A stretch of 64,000 nucleotides of DNA from Cupriavidus sp. MP-37 (GCF_020618415.1 NZ_CP085344.1:1325001-1389000), one strand, 5' to 3'; positions 1 through 8,380 are shown, counted from the stretch's first letter. The notes: generated from the letters alone by a model not told the origin. Translations and numbers: made by a program.

Positions 1-387
1 CTCGGCCTTGCGGCCATAGCCGAGCGGATGGTCTTCCTCGACGATCATGTGCGGCGGCGCCGTGGCCTGCAGCATCTGCGCGTGCGCGGCATCGAGCCTG
101 ACCACATAGGTGTGGGCGGCTTCATCGGGCCGCACCGAATGCAGGTGCGTGTTCTTGTGGCCTTCGACCACCTGCACCACTTCAACGCCGGGCAGCTGCG
201 TCACCGTGCTGTGCAGTTCGCTGGCCGACATCGGCGCCACGCCCGCCTGCTGCGCCAGTGCGTGGCGCCGGGGTGCGATCAGGTATTGCTTGCGGCCGGT
301 GTCCAGCGCCACGGCATCGTGGCCGGCGGAGCCGCCATGGCCGCCTGCGCCGGCGCGCGTGGCGTCAGCCTTCTTGTCTCGTTCCAT
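1..387 (-). CDS. Partial gene, possible S8 (subtilisin-like) peptidase N-terminus
   Basis: Only the first 129 codons are in the window; the gene runs off the left edge. The start at 387 is chosen because GGAG lies about 7 nt upstream. The visible part has a Gly/Ala/His-rich opening of about 25 residues, then a compact alpha/beta stretch (LIAPRR, LPGVEVVQVVEGH, TYVVRLDAAHAQML, APPHMIVEEDHPLGYG) that looks to me like the propeptide of a subtilase. No catalytic motif is inside the window, so the family call is a guess. It follows the repeat protein at 520-1275 in the same direction with 132 nt between them, so the two may be co-transcribed. Confidence 0.4.
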   Translation of the reverse strand, partial: MERDKKADATRAGAGGHGGSAGHDAVALDTGRKQYLIAPRRHALAQQAGVAPMSASELHSTVTQLPGVEVVQVVEGHKNTHLHSVRPDEAAHTYVVRLDAAHAQMLQATAPPHMIVEEDHPLGYGRKAE

Positions 388-519
388 TTGCTTTCTCCAC
401 CGCGGCGCCAGCAGGCGCGCGCATCGATTCGGGCAGGCCCGCGCCGTACGCCGTAACGCGGGCCCGCGGCGAGGCGCCGTCGGGCGCCCTGGTTCAGGCG
501 CAGGGCCTCGTGTACGCGG

Positions 520-1275
520 TCATGCGTAGACCAGCTGCGGCTGCGCCGAGAACGGCAGCAGGCCGCCGAGATGGCCGGCCACGGTGCCGATCTGCTGGCC
601 CACGCTGGCATTGCCCAGCAGGCCGCCGACGGCATGGCCGAGGGTCGGCGCCACCGCGCCGATCAGCGAGCCGAACACGCCCTGCGGTGCCAGCGCAACC
701 TGCGGCTGCGCCGAGAACGGCAGCAGGCCGCCGAGATGGCCGGCCACGGTGCCGATCTGCTGGCCCACGCTGGCATTGCCCAGCAGGCCGCCGACGGCAT
801 GGCCGAGCGTCGGTGCCACCGCGCCGATCAGCGAGCCGAACACGCCCTGCGGTGCCAGCGTGACCGCGGGCATGGCCGAGAACGGCAGGTAGCGCGCGCC
901 TTCGCGAACGATGTTGGCACCATGGATGGCGGCCGTCGGATAGCCCGCGGCAGTGCCGGCGGCCTGGATGAATCCCGGCGCGTGCACCGAGATGGCGTTG
1001 CCGACCGGGCCGGTATGCCCGGGCTCGGGGAACGGAATATGCTGGGCCAGCGCGCCGGCGGCGGCGCCGGCCGCATGGCCGATCACCGGGTTCACATAGT
1101 GCGTGACCACGGCCTGCACGCCGTCGCGCACCGCCGGAGCGACCGCGTCGGTCATCGCGCTTTGCGGCACCAGCATTGGCTGCGCGGAAAACGGCAGCAG
1201 GCTGCCGATGCCGCTGACGAGGTTGCCGAGCACACCTTGCGGCGCCAGGACGGCAGCGTGGATGGGGTAGGTCAT
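520..1275 (-). CDS. Repeat-containing hypothetical protein
   Basis: 251 residues, family not recognised. The start at 1275 has AGGAG 8 nt upstream; longer in-frame starts lack this. The C-terminal half is two nearly identical 55-residue units, each with LAPQGVFGSLIGAVAP and GLLPFSAQP. Partial copies of the same words (LAPQGVLGNL, LLPFSAQP, YLPFSAMP) occur in the N-terminal part, so the protein seems built from one unit by duplication and decay. Composition is Gly/Ala/Val-rich with no cysteine, no classical signal peptide and no confident membrane helix. It is followed by a possible subtilase gene, so it might be a substrate or matrix protein, but nothing proves that. Confidence 0.65.
   Translation of the reverse strand: MTYPIHAAVLAPQGVLGNLVSGIGSLLPFSAQPMLVPQSAMTDAVAPAVRDGVQAVVTHYVNPVIGHAAGAAAGALAQHIPFPEPGHTGPVGNAISVHAPGFIQAAGTAAGYPTAAIHGANIVREGARYLPFSAMPAVTLAPQGVFGSLIGAVAPTLGHAVGGLLGNASVGQQIGTVAGHLGGLLPFSAQPQVALAPQGVFGSLIGAVAPTLGHAVGGLLGNASVGQQIGTVAGHLGGLLPFSAQPQLVYA
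541..870 (-). repeat. Two tandem copies of a 165-bp coding repeat
   Basis: The block starting at 541 (ctgcgccgagaacggcagc) recurs at 706, a period of 165 bp or 55 codons, with only a few differences at the ends. A decayed third copy is visible near 870-900 and another near 1180-1250. The period is a multiple of three and lies inside an open frame, so this is a protein repeat. Confidence 0.9.
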
Positions 1276-1783
1276 GACGACTCCTTTGAATGACTGCGTG
1301 GATTGAGGAAGCAAGGGCGGCGGGCCGCGCATGCCGGCCCGGTTTCCGCGCCTGCCGCGGCGCCGCGCATCGCTGCGGCCCCGGGACAGGTGGAATCATT
1401 CTTGGTTTTCGCCTTGCATCGCCGCCATTGGGCAAATGCGGTATTGGCTGTGGATAATGCCTGGCAACAATCAGAATTAAATATCGCGCAGCATGAATGG
1501 GCTTTTAAATACAAAAACCAGCACCTAGAATTCGCCTCTGCTGCCGGCATCCGGAAATTCCGGATCGCACTGTCGGGTAGTGCGCAATCCCATGCCGGCG
1601 CAACACCGCAAGAGATCGAAAACAAAAGCAGTGATCTGGAGCCCGACCGGGCCGTCCCCGGTTCCGCTCGTAGGTCCGCACTAGCCTTGCACGAAGGGTC
1701 CTGTGATGCACTGATGCACAGATAGACGCGCGGCTGCCGCTCCTGCGACGGAACCACTCGTTCCATCGCATGGAGTCCTCCGC
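1276..1783. other. Intergenic region, 508 bp, divergent
   Basis: It separates the leftward repeat protein from the rightward LuxR-type gene, so promoters for both should lie here. Locally it is richer in A+T than its surroundings (1430-1530). It holds small dyads such as cgcact-N7-agtgcg near 1567-1586. I see no convincing -35/-10 pair, sigma-54 site or RNA gene. Confidence 0.5.
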
Positions 1784-2059
1784 ATGAACCTCACCACTCG
1801 GGAAGAGACGGTGCTCGCCTTTATTGCCCGCGGCCTGAGCGATCGCGAGATCGCCGCACGTCTCGCATTTTCCGTATCCACGGCGCGCAAGCACCGTGAG
1901 CATCTGCTCGCGAAAATGCAATTGCGAAAATCCTCGCAATTGACCATGGTGTATCTCGCGCGCCAGCATGAGCTGTTTAAAAAAGCGGGCCTGCAGCCGC
2001 AGATAATCCATTCTCGCAACGCGAGCGCGAATATCTGGAATGGCTGGGGCGCGGCCTGA
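1784..2059 (+). CDS. LuxR/GerE-type HTH protein, first module of a split gene
   Basis: 91 residues as read. Residues 1-60 form a stand-alone LuxR-type DNA-binding domain: LTTREETVLAFIARGLSDRE, then IAARLAFSVSTARKHREHLL and LRKSSQLTMVYLA. There is no receiver or ligand-binding domain. GGAG precedes the ATG by about 8 nt. After ELFKKA the reading becomes non-homologous. A second HTH module continues in the -1 frame right after an A6 run at 1979-1984, so the last 27 residues here are probably out-of-frame translation. Either this is one double-HTH protein made by -1 slippage, a broken gene, or a sequencing error. Confidence 0.65.
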   Translation: MNLTTREETVLAFIARGLSDREIAARLAFSVSTARKHREHLLAKMQLRKSSQLTMVYLARQHELFKKAGLQPQIIHSRNASANIWNGWGAA

Positions 2060-2226
2060 GCGACAAGGAAATCGCGCGCGCGCTCGGCATCAGCGACCAG
2101 ACCGCGCGTACGCATCGGGCCCGGCTGCTGCAGAAGGCGGGCGCGGGCAATGTCTGCGCGCTGCTGTTCCAGTGCGTGCAACAGGGATGGCTGGAGCTGC
2201 CGCGGGACCAGTCCTGCGATGCGTAG
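1981..2226 (+). pseudogene. Second LuxR-type HTH module in the -1 frame
   Basis: In the frame starting at 1981 the sequence reads FSQREREYLEWLGRGLSDKE, then IARALGISDQTARTHRARLL, and stops at 2224-2226. It is a good LuxR HTH with no start codon of its own. A single -1 shift on the A6 run at 1979-1984 (frame ttt aaa aaa gcg) would join it to the first module as ELFKKSGPAADNPFSQRE, a natural linker. The stop taa at 1978-1980 lies directly before it in this frame. Confidence 0.6.
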
Positions 2227-2384
2227 CCGGTGCGGGACACTGTGGCGCGCTACCGCATTTGCCCAATGGCACGGCGCGGGGGCGTCTCCGGACAATGGTC
2301 CCCGCAGCCGCCGCATGGCGACCAGCGCGCTGCCTGCCGCGACCCGTGCGGCCTTTCGATTCCTGTCGCCGTGCTGGAGCCATC

Positions 2385-3434
2385 ATGATTCGATGCAAGC
2401 CAACCGCGCGCTGCCGGGCACTTGCCGCGGCCTGCGCGCTTTGCGCCAGTGGAGGCGTTGCCGCGCAGGCGCTGCCCGCGCTGGGTGCGGACCTGGCGCA
2501 GACCTCGGTGTCGGGGTTGTCGTCCGGCGCGTTCATGGCCACGCAGTTCCACGTTGCGTATTCCGGCACCATGGTCGGCGCCGGCGTGGTCGCGGGCGGA
2601 CCGTTCTACTGCGCCGGCCTGTTCGCGCCCACGCCGCCCGCCACCGCGGCCGCGACCCAGTGCATGCAGCCGGTCGGCGATACCGGCCCCGACGCGCAGG
2701 CGGCGCTGGACGCGGCGCGCACCTTCGCCCGCGATGGCCGCATCGACGCGGTGCAGAACCTGGCGCGCCAGCGCGTCTACGTGTTCTCCGGCACGCGCGA
2801 CCAGACCGTGCTGCCGCGCGTCGCCGCGCAGGTGGGGCGCTTCTATACGCTGGCCGGCGTGCCGGCATCGCAGCTGCAGTACGTGGCCGATGTCGCGGCC
2901 GGGCATGCCTTCATCACCAGCCAGGCGGGCGACGCGGCCTGCGCGGTCAGCGCGTCGCCCTACATCAACAATTGCGGGCTCGAGCAGGCACGGCAGATCC
3001 TGCAATGGATCTACGGACCGCTGCAGCCGGCGGCGCGGCCGGCGGGCGAGCTGCTGCGCTTTGACCAGCGCGGCTTCGATCCCGGCGGCAAGGCGCTGCT
3101 CGCCGACAGCGGCTATGTCTACGTGCCGGGCCAGTGTGGCGCGGGCGGTGCCGGTTGCCGCGTGCACGTGGCCTTCCATGGCTGCCTGCAGGGCGCGGGT
3201 GCCATTGGCGAACGCTTCGTGCGGGGCGCGGGCTACCTGGAAAGTGCCGAGGCCAACCGCATCGTGGTGCTGTTCCCGCAGGTCGGCGCGTCGCGGCATA
3301 ACCCGCTCGGGTGCTGGGACTTCTGGGGCTATACCAGCGACGATCCGGCCCAGCCGGACTTCTTTTCGCGCGAGGCGCCGCAGATGGCCGCGGTCATGCG
3401 CATGGTCCGCCGGCTCGGTGCGGCGCCGCAGTGA
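2385..3434 (+). CDS. Exported poly(3-hydroxybutyrate) depolymerase-like esterase
   Basis: 349 residues. An N-terminal signal peptide (about residues 1-27, ending VAAQA) sends it out of the cytoplasm. The order and spacing of motifs match single-domain PHB depolymerases of the circularly permuted alpha/beta-hydrolase type: nucleophile Ser46 in GLSSG, Asp139 in SGTRDQ, His174 in AGHAF, and the oxyanion-hole region VAFHGC around His265. The conserved end NPLGCWDFWGY is also present. There is no linker or substrate-binding domain, so it may act on amorphous polymer or oligomers. The start at 2385 has GGAG 7 nt upstream. The next gene encodes a helical protein that may be phasin-like. Confidence 0.8.
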   Translation: MIRCKPTARCRALAAACALCASGGVAAQALPALGADLAQTSVSGLSSGAFMATQFHVAYSGTMVGAGVVAGGPFYCAGLFAPTPPATAAATQCMQPVGDTGPDAQAALDAARTFARDGRIDAVQNLARQRVYVFSGTRDQTVLPRVAAQVGRFYTLAGVPASQLQYVADVAAGHAFITSQAGDAACAVSASPYINNCGLEQARQILQWIYGPLQPAARPAGELLRFDQRGFDPGGKALLADSGYVYVPGQCGAGGAGCRVHVAFHGCLQGAGAIGERFVRGAGYLESAEANRIVVLFPQVGASRHNPLGCWDFWGYTSDDPAQPDFFSREAPQMAAVMRMVRRLGAAPQ

Positions 3435-3490
3435 TGGCTGCGACGCCGCCCCCGTCCTGTCCGCTACCCCAATCCGCAAGGAGATCCGCC

Positions 3491-4069
3491 ATGCATTCGA
3501 TCCTGCAAGCCCAATGGGCAAGCGCCAGCCGCACCGCGCTGGAACTGACCCTGTGCCAGCTGCAAGCCGCCACCGTGCTGGCGCAGTCGCCCTTTGGCGC
3601 CGCTGATCCTGCGGCGGCCCGGGCGCCGGCGCGCCAGGCGCTGGCCGTACTGAACCGCTATGCCGAGGAACGCGCCGCGCAGCAAGCGCAATGGTGGCGC
3701 GCGCAGCGCGACCGCCTCGACCTGGCCGGCGTCGCGCACGCGTGGCGCGGCCTCGATGCCATCGAGGCCGACCTGGCCGCGCGCGCGTCGCAGGCCAGGG
3801 CCAGCTACAACGATGCCGTGCGCGAAGCGCTGGCGCGCTGCCTCGAAGACGTGGGCGAGGCGCGCGACGGCAACGACATTGGCCTGGCGCTGCTGCGCGC
3901 GCTGACCGACTGGCAGGAGGCCGGCAAGACCTGCGCCGCGCAAGTCGCGGCCATGAGTGCCGCGATGATGCCGGCATGGACCCAGTGGCTGCAGTCTGCG
4001 CTGGCCGACCCCGGCACGTCGCGTGCCGTCGCTGGCGCGGCGGGGCAACGCGCGGCGCGGGACAGTTGA
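3491..4069 (+). CDS. Hypothetical helical protein, possibly phasin-like
   Basis: 192 residues, not firmly recognised. It is almost entirely Ala/Gln/Arg/Glu-rich amphipathic helix without cysteine, signal peptide or membrane span, and with several Trp residues (QAQWW, PAWTQWLQSA). AAGGAGATC precedes the ATG at 3491. Size, composition and position 56 nt after a PHB depolymerase-like gene fit a granule-associated phasin, but the usual phasin signature is not clear to me. The same strand and close spacing suggest an operon. Confidence 0.6.
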   Translation: MHSILQAQWASASRTALELTLCQLQAATVLAQSPFGAADPAAARAPARQALAVLNRYAEERAAQQAQWWRAQRDRLDLAGVAHAWRGLDAIEADLAARASQARASYNDAVREALARCLEDVGEARDGNDIGLALLRALTDWQEAGKTCAAQVAAMSAAMMPAWTQWLQSALADPGTSRAVAGAAGQRAARDS

Positions 4070-4108
4070 ACCCGCGCAGTCGCCAGGCAGCGGCGCGGGT
4101 CCGATGCC

Positions 4109-6352
4109 TCAGCCCTGCGCCGCCATCCCCATGGCCGGATCGCTGACCGTATGCCGACCGGTTTCCACGCGTCCGGCAAAGCGGCGGTAGAAGGCCGGAT
4201 CGGTGTCGCAGGTCACCGCGAAGTCATACCATTGGCCGCTCTGCTCCAATTGCCAGTGCCGGGACTTGCTGCCGTTGGCACCGACGGTGGCCTTCCACGG
4301 GCCATCGCCGCGGTAGGCCAGCGCCTCGATGTGGAAGTGGCAGGCCCTGCCGCCGGCGTTGATCAGGTCGACATAGACATCGCCGTTGGCAATGTCGTAG
4401 CAGACCCGGATCTCGGGGGCGATGCCGGTTTCGCCGATGCGGCGGGTGTCGCCGCGGAAGTGGCGATGGTAGCCGTTGGGGCCGAGCACCCACAGGTCGT
4501 ATGGCCCGGCATTGTCCTGGAAGGCATTCCAGGTATCGCTGAGCGACTTGCCGGCTTCCACCATATAGCGGCGCGGGATCCGTCCCAGCTGGAGGCGGTC
4601 GTAGACGTGGAACACCGCGGCCTGCGTGCCGGTGTTGGCAAACACCAGTTCGACCTGGCCCACGGCACTGCAGCGCGCGCTGGTGTGCAGTTCGTACGGC
4701 AGCGCGCGCGACGGGCGGGTGCCGGCGGCCTGCTGCGGCAGCTGCATGTCGGCAGGCAGCGGTACGGCAGGCAGGGCCTGCTGCGCGCGGCGCAGCTGGT
4801 CGGCGTCGCTGCGCGTGGTGCGGCCGCCGAGCGTGGGCAGCGCTTCGTTGTTGGGCGTCTTGAAATTGAAGGCGCTGGTCAGGTCGCCGCACACGGCGCG
4901 GCGGAACGGGCTGATATGCGGCTCGGCCACGCCGAAGCGGGCTTCCAGGAAGCGCAGCACCGAAGTGTGGTCGAACACCTGCGAGTTGACCCAGCCGCCG
5001 CGGCTCCACGGCGAAATCACATACAGCGGCACACGCGGCCCGGGGCCGAAGACGCGGCCGTCCGGCGCGGGCTGGGTGCGGCTGCCCGGCGGCGCCGGCT
5101 GGTTGAAGTACTCGGCCTGCATCTCGGCGTCGCTCAGCGTCGACTTGCCGGCGAGCGTCTTGTCGGCATTCATCGACGGCGCCGAGGGCGAGGGAACGTG
5201 GTCGAAATAGCCGTCGTTCTCGTCGAAGTTGACCAGCAGCACGGTCTTGCTCCAGACCTCGGGCACCGCGGTCAGCGCGTCGAGCACCTCCTGCAGGAAC
5301 CAGGCGCCCTGGACCGGGCTGGAGGGGCCGGGATGCTCGCAATAGATCGACGGCGCGTTGATCCACGACACCTGCGGCAGCCCGCCCGCGCGGATGTCGC
5401 GGCGGAATGCATCGAGATACTCGTCGGGCCGGCTGCCGGGCAGGGTGTTGGCCACGCCCTTGTAGAGCGGGTTGCCGGGGTTGTCGGTGGCGGCATCGTA
5501 GGCGTGGTACGGCAGCGGCTGGCCGGTGTTGGCATAGGGCGCACCCGGCGCGCCGCCGCTGGAGACCGGATAGCCTGACGCCAGGTTGGCCTGGCGGAAC
5601 TGCTGGAACGCGCCCAGCATGTTGTCGCCCCATTCGTCCGGCATGTTCTGGTAGCAGATCCAGCTGATGCCCGCGGCTTCCAGGCGCTCGGCGTAGGTCT
5701 TCCAGGTGTAGCCGGTGTTGGCCGAGGCCGGCAGGCCGTCGATCGCATCCCACTCGTTGTTGACGAAGGCGACGTTGGCCGCGGTGGGGCCGTTGGTGCC
5801 GGTCAGGTGGAAGGCGCGGTTCGCGTCCGTGCCGGTGTGCATCGAGCAGTGGTACGCGTCGCACAGCGTGAAGGCATTGGCCAGCGCGAACTGGAACGGG
5901 AGCTCCTGTTCCTTGAAGTAGCCCATCGACGTGCTGGTCTTGTACGTCGGCCAGTTGGCCATGCGGCCGTGGTCCCAGGCCTGCTGGCTGTCCAGCCATG
6001 CATGGGGGGTGCCGGCGGCGCGCTGCGCGTTGTTGCTGCTGCCGTCGAGGTGGTACGGCGTCAGCACCGCGCCGTTGGCGCGCTGTTGCTGCCATACCTG
6101 GCGCGCGCCGGGCAGCGGGATGGTAAAGCGGTCGCCGAAGCCGCGCACGCCGCGCAGCGTGCCGAAGTAGTGGTCGAAGGAACGGTTCTCCTGCATCAGG
6201 ATCACCACGTGCTCGACATCGTCGATGGTGCCGGTGGCATTGTTGGCCGGGATGGCCAGGGCCTTGCGGATGCTGGGCGGGAACGCGGCCAGCGCGGCGG
6301 CGGCGAAACCGGTGCCGGCTGCGGCCTGCAGGAAATTGCGGCGAGAGACCAT
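4109..6352 (-). CDS. plcN: Phosphocholine-specific phospholipase C, Tat-exported
   Basis: 747 residues, the full length for this family. The twin-arginine signal SRRNFLQ at residues 3-9 followed by a hydrophobic Ala-rich stretch sends the folded enzyme through Tat. The phosphoesterase core starts at HVVILMQENRSFDHYFG (about residues 48-64), a hallmark of the PlcC/PlcN/acid phosphatase superfamily. Further core motifs are LVNFDENDGYFDHVPSP and PLYVISPWSRGGWVNSQVFD. Two beta-rich C-terminal domains typical of the family follow from about residue 560. It cleaves phosphatidylcholine-type lipids to diacylglycerol and phosphocholine. A small lipoprotein gene lies 37 nt upstream on the same strand. 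Confidence 0.92.
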   Translation of the reverse strand: MVSRRNFLQAAAGTGFAAAALAAFPPSIRKALAIPANNATGTIDDVEHVVILMQENRSFDHYFGTLRGVRGFGDRFTIPLPGARQVWQQQRANGAVLTPYHLDGSSNNAQRAAGTPHAWLDSQQAWDHGRMANWPTYKTSTSMGYFKEQELPFQFALANAFTLCDAYHCSMHTGTDANRAFHLTGTNGPTAANVAFVNNEWDAIDGLPASANTGYTWKTYAERLEAAGISWICYQNMPDEWGDNMLGAFQQFRQANLASGYPVSSGGAPGAPYANTGQPLPYHAYDAATDNPGNPLYKGVANTLPGSRPDEYLDAFRRDIRAGGLPQVSWINAPSIYCEHPGPSSPVQGAWFLQEVLDALTAVPEVWSKTVLLVNFDENDGYFDHVPSPSAPSMNADKTLAGKSTLSDAEMQAEYFNQPAPPGSRTQPAPDGRVFGPGPRVPLYVISPWSRGGWVNSQVFDHTSVLRFLEARFGVAEPHISPFRRAVCGDLTSAFNFKTPNNEALPTLGGRTTRSDADQLRRAQQALPAVPLPADMQLPQQAAGTRPSRALPYELHTSARCSAVGQVELVFANTGTQAAVFHVYDRLQLGRIPRRYMVEAGKSLSDTWNAFQDNAGPYDLWVLGPNGYHRHFRGDTRRIGETGIAPEIRVCYDIANGDVYVDLINAGGRACHFHIEALAYRGDGPWKATVGANGSKSRHWQLEQSGQWYDFAVTCDTDPAFYRRFAGRVETGRHTVSDPAMGMAAQG

Positions 6353-6389
6353 GGTCTTGTCGGAATTGGCGTGGGGACTGGCGGAAGGC

Positions 6390-6587
6390 TCAGGGCGCGC
6401 AGCGGATCACCGGATCGGGCCGCTGGCCCGGCTTGTTGCCGGGCTGTCCCGGCTTGCCCGGCTGGGCGCTCGGCACCAGCGTTGCGGTGGGCGACAAGGT
6501 GGGGCCGCCGTCGCCGCCGCAAGCGGCGAGCAATGCCGCCGCGCTCAGCATCGCGGCCGTGGTGGTGGGCAGTCTGCGGGGAAGCAT
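6390..6587 (-). CDS. Small lipoprotein upstream of plcN
   Basis: 65 residues. The N-terminus has basic residues, a hydrophobic stretch and the lipobox LLAAC, so the mature protein would begin at a lipidated Cys about 20 residues in. The rest is low-complexity and Pro/Gly-rich (PGKPGQPGNKPGQRPDP). The start at 6587 follows AGGTGA. The 37-nt gap to plcN suggests one transcript. Function is unknown. Confidence 0.6.
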   Translation of the reverse strand: MLPRRLPTTTAAMLSAAALLAACGGDGGPTLSPTATLVPSAQPGKPGQPGNKPGQRPDPVIRCAP

Positions 6588-6920
6588 GGAGTCACCTGGC
6601 TGGTTGTGGTGGCGGCTGCTGCGAGCCGGAGCCAGGCGAGTGTAGGAAGGTGGGGTGACGTGCCGATGACAGGCGGGCTCAATCGCTGTCGATGCCGTCC
6701 GCCCGCAGAGTGGACGGCGGATGCCGCGCGCAATGGCAGCAGTAGCTGAAGCGCCGACCGGACGGCGCGGAGCAGTGGCCGCGGCGTCGCCGCGACAGCA
6801 TGGCGTGGGAGTTGGACCGGCGCGTACCGCAGACCAGGCGCTGGGTGCGCGCAATGGCGGCTGGCGCGCTGGGCAGGACTGGGCGCCGGCGTGGCAGCGC
6901 CGGCGCGCGCGGGAGTGGTG
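6588..6920. other. Intergenic region, 333 bp
   Basis: It lies upstream of the lipoprotein-plcN unit and downstream of the small membrane protein gene, both leftward. It is GC-rich, with a strong short hairpin near 6884-6906 (ggcgccggcg / cgccggcgcg). I see no reading frame I would defend and no clear promoter, although the plcN promoter is expected near the left end. Confidence 0.4.
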
Positions 6921-7031
6921 TCAGATCAGGTGGAAGACCATGCTCAGGGCGATCGCGCCGCCCACGGTTTCCACTGCGGCAAGGGCGAGGAGGTTCTTCA
7001 GTACGAAAGCCTCTTCTTTCTTCGTCACCAT
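6921..7031 (-). CDS. Very small single-span membrane protein
   Basis: 36 residues: a charged head (MVTKKEEAF) followed by one hydrophobic segment (LLALAAVETVGGAIALSMVF). The start at 7031 is preferred over the in-frame ATG at 7049 because GGGAG sits 8 nt before it. Codon positions look like genuine coding sequence. I do not recognise a family. Its neighbours give no hint of function. Confidence 0.5.
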   Translation of the reverse strand: MVTKKEEAFVLKNLLALAAVETVGGAIALSMVFHLI

Positions 7032-7409
7032 GGTCTGTCTCCCGGTCATTGGACTAGTTCTGTAGCACCATCGGCGGTGGCAATCCGGGGTTGGCGGTGC
7101 CAGGGGCGTCGATGTGAGACCAGTAGACCGCATCCGGCCGCCGCGCGGAAGCTGGCGAAAACCCGCTCGGCGAAAACCCGGATTCCTACGAGCGTGTGAC
7201 AGGGCCATGATTGACTGGCTTTGCGGGGCGCGCCTGCGGCCCGCCAGCCACGGCGCATGCAATGGCCCGCATTTGGGGGATGCCCGCGCCGGCGCGATGC
7301 GCCAAGATCGACGGCGTGGGTGATCGAACCGGTTGCCCCGCTACCGCTTGAGCCCCGCTGCCTCCCCGGCACGCGGGGCTTTTCTACATCGACATCGGCC
7401 GGGCGTGGC
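7032..7409. other. Intergenic region, 378 bp
   Basis: It lies between the small membrane protein gene and the end of the IclR gene. The only structure I can support is a hairpin with a short T run on the plus strand (7351-7384), described separately. No gene on either strand looks real. Confidence 0.4.
7351..7384 (+). terminator. Terminator-like hairpin with no assigned plus-strand gene
   Basis: The arms agccccgc and gcggggct are followed by ttttct on the plus strand. The minus strand, on which the neighbouring iclR gene ends 26 nt away, has no T run. Either it works weakly in both directions for iclR or it ends an unseen plus-strand transcript. Confidence 0.45.
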
Positions 7410-8189
7410 TCAGCGCGCCTGCAGGATGGCTTCGATGCGGGCGGCGGCCTCGCGCAGCGGCGCCAGGAAGCGCGCTTCCAGATGGGCCCGGTCGCGACTG
7501 CCCAGCACCATGCTGAAGCCCAGCCCGGCCACCACCTTGCCGGCCTGGTCGCGCAGCGGCACCGAGATCCCGGCGTAGCCGTCCACCAGTTCGCTGACCA
7601 GCACGCAGTAGCCGTCGGCGCGCACCTGGCGCAGCGTGCGCGCCAGCGTGGTGCGCGAGCTGACCGTGAACGGCGTCAGCTTGTGCAGTGTCGCGCTTGC
7701 CAGGTAGGCCTGCAGCGCGCTGTCGTCCAGGCCGGCCAGCAGCACCCGGCCGAGCGAATGCGCATAGGCCGGCATCCGCCGCCCCAGCGCCATGTCCACG
7801 CGCAGCAGCTGGCGCGGTTCCTCGCGCGCCACCAGCACCACCGATTCGGCATCGAGCACGCCCAGCGAGCAGCTTTCGCCCAGGGTCTCGCACAGTTGCT
7901 GCAGGTAGGGCCGCGCCATCTGCGGCAGGCTCATCGAGGCAAAGTAGGCGTAGCCCAGCTCCATCACCCGCGGCGTCAGCGCAAAGTGGCGGCCGTCCTG
8001 CGCCACGTAGCCGTTGTGCTCGAGCGTCAGCAGCAAGCGGCGCGCGGCGGCACGGGTCACGTCGAGCTGGTCGGCCACCTCCTGCATGGTCAGGCGCTCC
8101 GCGCCCGCGCCCAGCAGGCGCAGCAGCGCCAGGCCCTTGCTCAGCGATTCCAGCAGTTCGTCCTTCTTGGCGGTTTCGGCTTGCGGCAT
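7410..8189 (-). CDS. IclR-family transcriptional regulator
   Basis: 259 residues with standard IclR architecture. The N-terminal winged helix has SLSKGLALLRLLGAG and TMQEVADQLDVTRAAARRLL (about residues 15-60). The C-terminal effector domain has LGRVLLAGL, YCVLVSELVDGYAGISVPLR and VVAGLGFSM. It is divergent from the CoA-transferase/TctC operon with 191 bp between starts, and a perfect-looking dyad lies in that gap. It most likely controls the operon in response to a small organic acid or its CoA ester. The effector cannot be read from sequence. Confidence 0.9.
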   Translation of the reverse strand: MPQAETAKKDELLESLSKGLALLRLLGAGAERLTMQEVADQLDVTRAAARRLLLTLEHNGYVAQDGRHFALTPRVMELGYAYFASMSLPQMARPYLQQLCETLGESCSLGVLDAESVVLVAREEPRQLLRVDMALGRRMPAYAHSLGRVLLAGLDDSALQAYLASATLHKLTPFTVSSRTTLARTLRQVRADGYCVLVSELVDGYAGISVPLRDQAGKVVAGLGFSMVLGSRDRAHLEARFLAPLREAAARIEAILQAR

Positions 8190-8260
8190 AGGGCTTTTGA
8201 CAGGGGGCGGTCGTGAGATGAACCATCAGGCACGTGCTGGTCGACGCCATCGCGCGGGGC

Positions 8261-8290
8261 TTGCGCCGACCGGCGGCATCTCCGTATGAT
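8261..8290 (+). promoter_or_regulatory. Predicted sigma-70 promoter of the CoA-transferase operon
   Basis: TTGCGC (8261-8266) and TATGAT (8285-8290) are separated by 18 bp. The -10 matches 5 of 6 consensus bases and the -35 matches 4 of 6. The start point would fall inside the palindrome that begins at 8294, which fits repression by the divergent regulator. Confidence 0.5.
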
Positions 8291-8293
8291 AGC

Positions 8294-8319
8294 GTTTTCC
8301 GAACAAATGTTCGCAAAAC
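8294..8319. promoter_or_regulatory. Palindromic operator, likely IclR-type binding site
   Basis: A 26-bp imperfect dyad: GTTTT-s-CGAAC, a four-base centre, GTTCG-s-AAAAC. It sits just downstream of the predicted -10 of the CoA-transferase promoter and between two divergent genes, the usual place for an IclR-family operator. Cognate binding is inferred from position. Confidence 0.65.
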
Positions 8320-8380
8320 AAATTCACGGAAAGCGTGCCGCCGGCGATGCGGGACGGCACGACCAGAACCGGAGACAGCG

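Noticed and set aside
541..870. Possible CRISPR-like or satellite repeat
   Set aside because: Only two full units, 165 bp each with no spacers, and both in frame in one protein gene.
2250..3977. 575-codon minus-strand frame opposite the depolymerase-like gene
   Set aside because: Shadow of two real plus-strand genes; His/Arg-rich composition and no motif.
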